From NCBI RefSeq assembly GCF_000150275.1, contig NW_002060944.1:4599080-4663079 (forward strand): a DNA stretch of 64,000 nt. Direction: 5' to 3'. Under the pieces are notes generated by a model. That model had not been told where the DNA came from. It saw nothing but the letters and a program-made list of their open reading frames with translations, and ran no database searches. Origin of the DNA: Trichoplax adhaerens (lineage: Eukaryota; Placozoa; Uniplacotomia; Trichoplacea; Trichoplacidae). The position numbers were made by a program, and so were the translations under genes. Shown piece by piece: positions 53,866 to 64,000 of the stretch. Position 1 is the stretch's first letter, and every line of letters starts with the position of its first letter.

Positions 53866-56800
53866 CGCTTAATGATTGCTGCAACCGCCTTCATGGCCTC
53901 TGTGAGTGCAGCTTCATCGTAATAGCTAAAGCTAAATCGCAGATAATTTTGAAATCTACCCGTTGACGAAAACCTGAAATAAAGGTAGAAATTAGGGTTA
54001 TTGATAAGTCTTACTAATACAGTAGGTAATACAAAACATCAAGAGTATTTTTATTAGGACATACTTTGTTCCTAAAGCAAATGCAATTTTATGCTCTTGT
54101 TTAGATATTTTTAAGACATCTAGAAAGAGTTATGAAAGCATTTGCAAATGTTACGTTAAATTCACATTAGATGACAATAAAATTGCTAAAAAAGACAGAA
54201 AAAAATAGTCTACAATTAGGATTTACCTTGTGCATTGATATGCTCAGGTAATTCAACCCACATAAAGTATCCACCCTATGAATAGAGATAATTAAAATTT
54301 GAAGATTTAGCTGGTTTGTATTCTTAAATCATAGGCAATCATTTAATCTATGACCCGAATGCAATTTGAACATTATTAGTAATATTGAATAAACATTTAC
54401 CTGTGGTTTGTTAAATTTCACCCCTTCTGGCATGTACTGCTTAGCAGCATTGTAAATTGCATCCCTTCTTAGCTGCATTAGCAATTAAGAGAAATTTAAC
54501 TTGGTAAATTTTTCAATGCTTTCATTCGTTTGGATTATTTTTAATTAATTATCGATTTTGAGCTTACGTGAAACTGTCTTCTAAATTTGACTAAGATCTC
54601 ATCGAGCAATCCAGTTTCTAAAGCGCTAGTGACTATTCCACAAGTATAAGAGTTAAAGCCACCTCCGCTCTGAATATAACCACTACGAAGAAAGCAACAT
54701 AAGCTTAATTTTTAGTTGACTTAGTGTCATACCTTCCTAAACTCTTCTAAATGTAACAGTCCTTACAATTGTTGACAACCATACATTACGACTGCTGCAT
54801 GGATTATCTATTCTGTCTATACTATTAGATTTAACTAAATGATAAAGTGAATTAGATAGCCTATGTATATTGCAAATAGGGGCACGCTACCTGCCGTAAA
54901 GAATCTTTAAAACTCTTTTTGGAGCTTCATACCAGCCTAAACGAAGCCCTGGGCCGAAGAACTTCGAAAACGTTGCATTTGAGATCACATTACCTTGATA
55001 ATCAGGATCGGATCTGAGATAAAGTAGTACCAATTTAGTTCTAGAATATATTTTTATTTCGTACATTGTATTTTGCCGTCAAAGCAGCTCACTTATCATC
55101 ATATGCGAAGAGTCTTTTCGGAGCTGGTACAAATTTGTCAGGATCATCGCTCCTATACGAGAGTACGTTGTAGACGTCATCACACAAAACCAAGCAGCCA
55201 TATTTACGAGCTACGCTTACAATTTGCTTGCTACGCTCTAGACAGTTCAAAATTCGAGGTAAATCTTACAATAGCAAATGTATAATTTTCTATCTACTGG
55301 TATACAAAATGCACAAACGCGAGAGATCATACCAGGTGACACGCAAAAGCCTTTCGGATTATTGAACGTCGGAATTAGGTAAATTATCGACCAGAAAGGT
55401 TGCGCTTCAGATACAACATGATTGCTTTTGGCTTTGTGAATTTTTAGGGATTCTTCTAATGTGTCTATTTGTATCCCTTCATTATCTGTCGGAACTGCAA
55501 CAAATGCAATCGAATATACGATTATTCACCAATTAATCCAATAATAAAATTGAGAGTAAGGACCCAAAAATGATAATGAAGCATTCAGACACTGTGTAAA
55601 ATTTATCATACGTGTACGTATGAGTATATAGTTATATTTGTAATATTATCCTTGACATAGAGCTAAATTAGATAACATTTGGTGCAAGTTCGCAACTTAC
55701 TCGGCACAATATTCAAATGCATGTCCTCGCGCAACATGCTCAAAGCGAGGAAATAAGTTGGTTCTTCAACGAATACGAAATCGCCACTTTTTAGAAGCAG
55801 GCCAGCCAAGGCTACAGCACCTTGCGTAGCTCCAGCATTTGCGTGTATATCTTCACTAATATATTTTTAATATTTACAGAAGTAAATAGATGTTGACTCT
55901 TTCAGCCATATAGTAGATAAACTAAGTAATATTACAACTACGTCTCGTACAGCATAATATAACGCTAAAATTTAAGCCGTTGTAAAGAATTTCATATTTA
56001 GTCATTAATTGATATTGACGTAAAGTATGAAATAAGTATCTTACTGTTAACAAATTTTACCTCGATACTGGATCACCATAATGACGAGAAAGAAATTTTG
56101 CAACTTCTACTGGAAATTTCCCATCGCCTCTTGTAAGACCATATTGCAAGAGTTGGCAGGCATCTGGTTGAGACTATTGCAAAAAAGGTTTAATCTTGAT
56201 TAGGAAATGAAAATTTACAAAAATCACAGCAGTAATAGCCAGCGATCAGTACAATAAATATATTTATTATGCCATCTGCTTCGATTCCATTCATCAAGGG
56301 TATCACTGTTAAAAGTATTTTCTTACGCGCTATTACGTAATAGACTAAAGTTTTGTTATAGCAATTTGATGCTTTTTCGAAAATTCTTAACAAAAATCCC
56401 TTGATATCTAGTCAAGAAATTGATACTGTGGCGCTATAAACGGATACAAATCTGTTAGCACGTAAGTGAATATTCTTCGATTAACATAACACAAGATTAG
56501 CACGCACTACATCCAATAAGACTTTCAACTTTATGACATCATAATGAAGGTAGACGAGAGTGCATTCTTATTCCGGTAAATTTTTGATTGGTTCTGTCTA
56601 TTAGCAATTTAGCATGGGATCGCAATCATTTTCATATGTCAAGTACGGCATCATCTCGAAAAAAGACTGCTTAGTTAATAGGAGATTTTCAAGTTATTGT
56701 GATCCATATATTCTAATTATCAATATTGGACAAATTACATTTATACTGTATATTGGAGGGTCTCTACTGTACACTCAGTGTACTACTGTCTACTGTACAG

Positions 56801-58155
56801 TACATAGAGTATAATGATCTACGAGTATATTATGGTGGTATGTAAACAAAGCAGGAAGTTTGGCGAGGTAAAAAGGGTAGTCGCAATTTATTTATTTTAT
56901 TAAGATGGGCTTTCACAGTATCAATTCTATAGCTAATAAAGCAAGCCGAAATAGCCATTAAAGTTGTTGCTAAGCACACATCATTCCGTGCTAGTATACG
57001 TGTAGAAAAATCTTTTTTGAATATCTAAACACACTAGCCTCGTGGCAATTTCACACAGGACTCTGGAAACTTGCTAGCATTAGTTACTAGACCATTATTA
57101 GAGATTGCTAGCAAGTAGCGATTCTATCGTCAACGGGCAGAGATGCGATCGGTTTGATGACAGCCGTTGTTTCCCTTGATTGTTGAAAATCAAAGTGGAA
57201 AGTAGGTAAAGGTCGTTACTGTAGTGATTCTTTAAGATTTTAGGTACCTTAGGTAATGACATACGCGTCTCTAATCGGTAATTTACATAACGTTGTAAAG
57301 CAGAAAAAGCTTGTGGAATATGAATAGTCAATCGTATAATACAATGTGGGAAAATGTAGGCAATGGCTATAATTTTATAACGACGGTAAGTGAATGGTTG
57401 ATACGAGCCAAAGTTTGAAGTACGTGTATTTCATAGCAAGGTAGAGTACAATTTGTTGGTAAGTTTATCAAGTTGATTGAGTTTGGAAACGTCGTCCATT
57501 GGCACTATTATCTATTATCTACAGTAGGAAGGGAATTAATTAACCAGTTGTTACAATATTTCTAATTGATAACTCGATTATGCAATTCAGTGGCTTACGC
57601 ATCTTCCTACAACGCAGTAATAACCCTAACTGCAAAGGCATACAAGTTGTTTATGCCACTGATGAATTTTTTGCTTTTTTTTAAGCGTACGTATCGAGTG
57701 ACCAATGTATACTAGTAGAACTAGTTGGGTAGCTCTACTCTATCCTCCATTCATTAAAGTAGTCAGAAGACAATTTAGATCTAATACGGTGTCCATTGCA
57801 ATTGTATAAATTGATCCATCCACGTCATCATGGTCACTGTCGACCATGGCATCGAATTGGATGGAATCCATTTTCTGCAACTTACCAATCGATGTGTTGT
57901 GGCTTTTTTCAACACTTCATTAGAATGGATTAATAAATCAGGGCCAGGAGCACCAACCGTCAGTGCAGTAGAAATGTTGTTAAACGCGCCAATTTCTTGG
58001 AAATAATTTTCTGCCATATTGGAATTGAATTGCAATGCTGTGGTATGAAAATTGCGTCCTTTGCAAGTAGTAAGAGGCAAATAGGAGGAAGGGAGCAGCG
58101 ATCTAGTCAAGGTCTTCTTACTGATTTGCAATAGAAGACTATAACAAGAATTCAT
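53866..58155 (-). CDS. PLP-dependent class I/II aminotransferase with mitochondrial presequence
   Basis: Exon 1 (58155-57886, 90 codons) begins [20 protein letters not shown] and continues to [15 protein letters not shown], a basic, hydroxylated, acid-free leader typical of mitochondrial import. The conserved VGAPGPDLL follows. Later exons encode [20 protein letters not shown] (56173-56061), [20 protein letters not shown] (about 55857), the NPxG region [14 protein letters not shown] (about 55380), [16 protein letters not shown] (about 55190), [20 protein letters not shown] (about 54960), [13 protein letters not shown] (about 54660), [16 protein letters not shown] (about 54275) and the end [15 protein letters not shown]. 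The PLP Lys, the Asp of CDDVY and the Arg of PGLRLGW are intact; the NPTG motif reads NPKG. It probably transaminates an amino or 2-oxo acid in mitochondria, substrate unknown. It is the closest local relative of the plus-strand aminotransferase it converges on. Confidence 0.92.
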
Positions 58156-58202
58156 ATTAGCCAATCACTGTTACGCCCGTCCAACATTCAAGCCTAGAGA
58201 GG

Positions 58203-58238
58203 GAGTAACTAGGAGTAACTAGGAGTAACTAGGAGTAA
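58203..58238. repeat. 10-bp minisatellite (TAGGAGTAAC) upstream of an aminotransferase start
   Basis: The unit taggagtaac is repeated three and a half times about 50 bp upstream of the minus-strand aminotransferase ATG, within its likely 5' UTR or promoter. Confidence 0.85.
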
Positions 58239-58579
58239 GATTAACCACCAGCACCACTGGCTGCGGGTTAGCGAGAGGGGTGGTGGTGATCAGAGTTCAG
58301 ATGGTCAGAGTTCACCGGTTAAGAATGATAGTGTAGAGTATACTGTATCAGTCTGGATGGATGGAACCCTACCCTGGGCAAAGGGTGGTCGTCGACCACT
58401 CGCTATTGTTGCAAATAGAATAATAATACATGAGGTGGTTGAAGGCGTAAAGTACGTGGTGCACAGGAGTCAATGTAGCGGGCTGAATGATACAGGCGTC
58501 ACTCAAAGCGACGCTTGTATTATACCAGTACAACAGCAACGGAAAGAGAGACGGACGACGTTCCATTCTTTTACTAGTC

Positions 58580-59480
58580 AGTCTACACTACTGTACTGTA
58601 CAGTATACTGTATGCTACTACTGAAATCGTATACCATACTGTACAAAAGCAAGCAAGAAGCTGCTAACAAAAATGCATACGATTGGATCGTTTCAGCTAT
58701 CCGGTCCAGTTGAGATGACGCTTCAAATAGTCGACCGCCTCATTTTTGTACAGTATATATTGACATAGCTATTGGACCGTTCTGCTAGCCTGCTATTGCT
58801 CATTTGAGTGAGTGTTCTATTGCTGATGCATTTTTGGCGGACTATGACATAGCTATTAGACCGTTCTGCAAGTCTGCAATTGCTCATTTGAGTGAGTGTT
58901 CGATTGCTGATGCATTTTTGGCGGACTGGAACCACGGTACAGTACACAGTATTTCTGGAAGTTCATGATACAGTACAGTACAGTACAGCGTACTGTACTG
59001 TACAGTACTGTCCACTCATGCTACAGTGCAATGCAGCTGCGTTCTCTTCTTTTAATAACACAGTCGCGTCTGTATGTCTCTATGTCTGTATAGTATCGAA
59101 TAGATTAGTAGCATACTGTACACTGTACTGTACAGTGTACAGTTGAGAAAAAACTCAACTCTATGATGAGTACCCAACGCCTACTTCGTCAGATTCTTGA
59201 CCGTACCAGAATTCCGCGGGGGCTTGCAATTAGCGTACACAGTACTGTACAGGACGTACGGTACAGTATTGTAGTCTACAGTCTACTGTACTGTAGGTAA
59301 AAACTGCAAATCTTATACCAAAGTCGACAATGCTACAGTTTGGCATAGTTTGGCCTACAGCATACAGTACTGTATGATACAGTAGAAGCAATTTTTTCTT
59401 TTTACCTTACAGTACAGTTCACGTCCAGTACTGTAGCACAGTGGACTCCATTTTGCATGCTTATTGGTCAAGTGGAGAAA
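58580..59480. repeat. Dense cluster of TACTGTAC/GTACAGTA palindromes
   Basis: This 0.9-kb stretch between two divergent genes is packed with variants such as gtacagtacagtacagcg, gtactgtactgtacagtac and tgtactgtacagtgtacag (around 58590, 58970-59010, 59110-59140, 59240-59300, 59360-59420). The motif is self-complementary and also occurs singly throughout other non-coding parts of the window. It may be a dispersed element or a regulatory or structural motif. Confidence 0.75.
58761..58930. repeat. 84-bp tandem duplication
   Basis: The block tgacatagctattggaccg, then attgctcatttgagtgagtg, then gctgatgcatttttggcgga appears at 58761 and again at 58845 with few changes. Together with the palindrome cluster it makes up the region upstream of the FUBP-like gene. 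Confidence 0.88.
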
Positions 59481-59584
59481 GAAAAGACTCTGACTCTCAT
59501 TGTCATCCCAGTTGAAGAACTCTACTGTCGAGGCATTTGAACGTTTTCATTGCTACTAGTCGTGTTGAAAGAAAAAAAAAGAAC

Positions 59585-62500
59585 ATGTCCAAGGTTGAAG
59601 AAGGTTCTAGGCAAGGTAATCTTGATGGTCCAGCTGCAGATGATAAAGTAGCTGAAGCTATAAAGAGAGCGCAAAAAGTAAGTCAAGTACATCAGGAAAA
59701 AAATGCAAAAATACGTCGTATTGTACATCCATTGGAGATTGATAGTCTACTGTAGACGACAAAGCATCAGTGAAAAATGGGTAGAAAATATCCCATTTCT
59801 TTCTTCATTCGCCATTGGATAACAACGATATTTTGCCAATAAAAATACAGTAGATAAGAGCGGTGGTAATGACTGTACTGGGCTATTTATCCCAGTTGAA
59901 TTCTTGCCTCGCTATGATTATATCTGTGTCAAAAAAAGGCGATCAAGTGAGCTGTACTGTAAGTCAGTGATGTCATTATGGTAGCAGGAGACGAGAGCAT
60001 ACTGTACTGTACACTGCAGTGACATGTATACGATACACTACATGTAGTCGATCAGAAATGAATAGCCACCATGCAAAACATGTGCTTTGATAAGACATAG
60101 ACTGCAATGGCAGTATGGATCCCTATCGCCTCGGAGGATATCGGTTATTATTCTCGCCTATCCCTTTAGAAATCATTTCCTACCTACAAAATCATTCCTT
60201 ATTTGATCGTATCAAAGTTTTACTTGTTAATACGGGAGAAACAATCGCACTATTGCTACTCTGAAATAGTAAGATCTACAATATACAGTTCGTACGTCGT
60301 GCTAGCCTCTGTCACTGTTGAAAAAACATTCTCATCGCCCTTTCTGGTTGAATCTTTAAATTGGAAGGCAAGGAACGGAGTTATTTCAATGAAATAGACA
60401 AATACATTTCTTACGGCTTGTCATGCAGTTGTAAATATATTACAGTCAAAATGATTAGTACATATTTAGTCCTTATGAACTAGCTAGCACTGATGTTCGA
60501 TGATGGTGTAGCTGAGCCAATTCAATCAACCATACTGTACCAACCCAAAAAACGATTGATTGTACAGTACTGTGCGCTTATTTCAGCATCTCTTGTACTT
60601 AATTTTGCTAACAATACCATCCATCACGGTCGTTAGGATGATATCAAAGTGGTCTGATATATGGTCCATACATGATAACGCTTTATCATCAATTGATATT
60701 AATTTTACTTTCCTTTCCTTCTAGATTGCAGCGCGTATTAGCGATGTCGGAGGTTCTGCTGAAGGTCGGTACTTGTATTTGAATTGTTTCAATTTGAAAA
60801 TTTCAATCCAAAAAAATACTCTTTCCGCGTAATTTACTACTAAGCGCAACGTGCTTATGTCAGCTTTAATTCTACTTTAGTCAGTCAATAATGGAATTAG
60901 TCATCCTGTATAGCTGCATTTGGGCTATAAATACTGTACATTTTCATGACAGTGGGTACATTATCGTAAACCGTCAGCAAAGCGACGGGAGCTTGTACTA
61001 GTATTTATTATAATGTTATTTTCATTTTTCTCAGGTGATTCGACAAGAAAAAGGCCATTAGATACTCAGGGTACCACAATTGTAACAAGAATAGATGGTT
61101 TTTATAAAAGCAAAAGAGTAAATTGATCTATGTATAATGTTCATTACTTCTTGATACATCTTATGTAGACATTAAAACTATTGGAGGCGCCAACGAACCG
61201 CCATCCAAAAGAGCAGCTCCATCGGAAGGTTAGAATGCACTCATTTCAGAGATTTGGATACTATTTTCTCGACGTAGTTCAGTGATTGGCTAGCTAGTGT
61301 GATATACGTCGTAGCCGATATAATTTCAGTACTTTTTTGATACGATATTACTAACGCAAGATCGATCTATTAAATTTACTATGCATAGTAATAATACTCG
61401 ATGAATTTGGTATCTACTCTTTATTTAAAAATAGTCGCGCAAGCGATTCAAATTTGTTCATCTCATTTTACTTTTTCTGATATGGTAATTGACAGCTACT
61501 GCAGCGGCTATTGATAGAGCTCAAGCTGTTGCGGCTAGTATAGCTGCAAGGTTGGTAATTTTTAAAGCTAATCTTGATTCTAATTTGATACTATTGGAAT
61601 GATTCTATGACATGAACGACTTATTGTCTACGATTGTGAATGATTGTAATGTATCAATTATTTTATTGGCTAAAAACAATTTTTTCACGGTCAATAATAT
61701 GTATTCGTATAAATTTTTTTATGCATGACAGATCGGGTTTAAATTCAATTGTTGTGGAAGAAATCAAGATTCCGAATAAAATGACAGGATTAGGTTAGTT
61801 TTGGACGTCATCTCTCTTTCTATCGGCTAAAGTGTAATCATATCATTAACAAACAACGTACGTGTACTGTTATTGTTTTAATTTATGTCCTGTTCTATTT
61901 GTCTGTGCATGATTATACCTGCAGTTATCGGTAAAGGTGGTGATTCCATTAATAAATTGCAAGCGGAATCTGGAGCAAAGATTCAAGTTCAACCAGGTGG
62001 TGATTCGTTTTATTTTTTATTCGCTTGCAGCTAGTACGAACTATTGAAATGTAGTACATATTCTTGAAAAGAAAGATCCAATTATGTATTTGAAAGCATT
62101 GTCTAATAATACCGTCATTAATATGTAAAACATACAAAATTTTAATTCGAATGTGATAATGATACTGACTATCGCTAGATTCGACTAATTATTACGGTAT
62201 AATTAATTCCTTCCCAATGTATATTCAAACAGATGCTGATGCACAAGGAAAACCAGAAAGGATTGTTACCATAACTGGATCTGCTGTGAATGTTGAGTAC
62301 GTATTGCCTTATATTGCCTTAAATTGAAAGAATAATGGAAGTCATATCTTACATTAAACTGCTTTTGAATCCCTTCTCATACTATATTGAACTCTTATTT
62401 TACGCAGTCAAGCAAAATATTTAATAGATCAAATGGTTAATGAAGGGCCAGCGGCAATGGTAAATTTCTTTATCATCAATCAAAGTCGATGCCTTAATAT

Positions 62501-64000
62501 TATACGAGTTAGAATTAACTGATGGACGATTACATGTAATTTCTATCGGTAGCCGGGAAATGCTGCACCATTAGGTGCAATACCACCAGCTCAAAATGAG
62601 ATAACCGAAGAGATTTTAGTTCCAGCAAATAAAGTAGGACTTGTAATTGGTAAGCAAGATATAACTTAATAAACTGAGTTTTCGTGGACGTGTGCATATT
62701 GAAAAATGGTTAAAACAAAGAAAATCCTTTCTATGTATTTCCATATATTTAACAGGCAAAGGAGGTGAAATGATTAGGAGCTTTCAGGTTGGCTGTATTA
62801 CTTTACATTTCATGATCTTTGAATTTATTTGATGAAATATTTAACCTTTTTCCATCTTGCTATAACGTAATTAATTATTGACAACTTTATACAGGAACGA
62901 ACACAAACACGCATGGTAATGGTCCAGGAATCATCTCATATTACTGGACGTGATAAGCCTCTTAGAATCGGTGGAGATCCACAACGAGTTAAGGTAAGGA
63001 AACTATTTCATATACTGGACGCCTTTATCTACAAATGTATGGAAAAATTAATTAATATATTATCTTACACGTTTACTACCACTGCTGTATATGTAGAGAG
63101 CGAAGGACATGATTATTGATTTTCTGACTCAACATGAAATGGAAAGCTCGGTCGGTACCTATCTATGTAGTGGTTAATGTGTTACATTTATATTGTACAG
63201 TATTAATAGGCTTACCTTACTTTCTGCCATATTCAGAATTAAACTTTTGTTATAACGTTGGTATAACAATTTATTTACTTTATTAACAATAAAATTGTCA
63301 ACCAATTTTTGCAGCCGATGAAACCAGGTGGCGACTTTCGTAATCAATCTACTAATGATTATGGTACTCCTGTTCACAAACAAATGGGTGGAATGGGAAT
63401 GCTAGAGGTTATACTTATGCTTGATAAAAATTAGCATTGTATTATTATCATTATTATTATTATGTGCTAACAGTGTATACCGTTAGGTACCTGTACCTCG
63501 TGACGTTGTCGGCGTCGTAATCGGTAGAGGAGGCGAAACTATTAAGCGTATACAAATGGAAACTGGTACTAAAATACAGTTTAAGGAAGGTAACGATATA
63601 CTAATTAAAATCTATACTGTATAATATGGGTGATATGACAAGCTCAATTTTTTTTGTAGACAACTTTCGTATTTTTGCATGTAGTATAATAATTATTCTT
63701 ATTTCAGACTCAAATCCAAATCTACCAGACCGCATTGCCATGTTAACTGGTAATGATGACTCTGTGCAACGTGCGAATAAAATGATTAGTGATCTAATAA
63801 TGGAGGTACAGCGTTAATTAATATTAATATTAATAACAGCGGAATATAAGATTGCGCTATATGTAATATAAACACATTCGCGTGCGTATGTTAGAAACGA
63901 AGACAAGGCCCACCTGGAGGACAAGGTGGTATGATGGGCGGCCAAGGTGGAAGTGCGGAAGTTGTTATCCCAGCGAACAAATGTGGATTAGTGATTGGAA
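59585..64000 (+). CDS. FUBP1: FUBP/KSRP-type KH-domain protein, truncated at the right edge
   Basis: At least 17 short exons join in phase from the ATG at 59585 (exons 59585-59677, 60725-60764, 61035-61070, 61169-61228, 61496-61550, 61732-61793, 61925-61996 and on to 63895). The N-terminus has the N-box helix AIKRAQKIAARI, a basic TRKRPLD like the FUBP nuclear signal, and a second helix [13 protein letters not shown]. Then come KH1 ([20 protein letters not shown]), KH2 ([41 protein letters not shown]), KH3 ([28 protein letters not shown]) and, after a Gly/Gln-rich linker, the start of KH4 ([13 protein letters not shown]), where the window ends. All GxxG loops seen are intact. FUBP proteins bind single-stranded DNA and AU-rich RNA in the nucleus. 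Assignment among FUBP1, 2 and 3 is not possible from this part. Confidence 0.93.

Noticed and set aside
58357-58713. 118-codon plus-strand frame between the aminotransferase and the FUBP-like gene
   Set aside because: It has no recognisable protein features, is not supported by splice sites that join other exons, and overlaps palindrome-rich non-coding sequence.

Overview
The window is AT-rich nuclear DNA from an animal. Genes are split by many short GT-AG introns, lie on both strands, and encode conserved eukaryotic proteins. The ASPM gene (ASH domain, two CH domains, long IQ array, helical tail), the SLC31/CTR1 transporter and the FUBP-type KH protein point to a metazoan. Small introns, compact spacing and AT content would suit an early-branching animal such as a placozoan, but that placement is inference. 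I found no bacterial-style operons, CRISPR arrays, rRNA or convincing tRNA genes.

Layout, left to right. 405-2728 (+): a C6orf136-like DUF2358 protein with a likely mitochondrial presequence. 3826-5908 (-): a DUSP12-type dual-specificity phosphatase with its C-terminal cysteine-rich module. 6010-7330: a tandem repeat of about 483 bp. 7676-12337 (+): VPS52, a GARP/EARP tethering subunit. 12338-14225: intergenic DNA with hairpins. 14226-26013 (+): ASPM, the largest gene. 26014-32024: a gene-poor block holding three different tandem or degenerate repeat arrays. 32025-33747 (+): a CTR1-type copper transporter. 36802-39498 (-): a 412-residue protein I do not recognise, with an RVxF-like motif and a thrice-repeated proline motif. 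43466-44353 (-): an intronless SAM-dependent methyltransferase. 48582-52756 (+) and 53866-58155 (-): two related PLP aminotransferases placed tail to tail, the second with a mitochondrial presequence. 59585 to the right edge (+): a FUBP/KSRP-type KH protein, cut off at its fourth KH domain.

Most neighbours have unrelated housekeeping roles (mitosis, membrane trafficking, copper uptake, RNA binding). The aminotransferase pair is the only obvious local gene family. I saw no clear novel multi-gene system. The best leads are the unrecognised 412-residue protein, the tandem repeat that has copied that gene's own splice donor, the divergent aminotransferase, the intronless methyltransferase, a second N-box-like helix in the FUBP protein, and a very common palindromic TACTGTA-type motif in non-coding DNA.

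Exon models were built by hand, by matching reading phase across GT-AG junctions and by recalled similarity to known families. No transcript data or searches were available.
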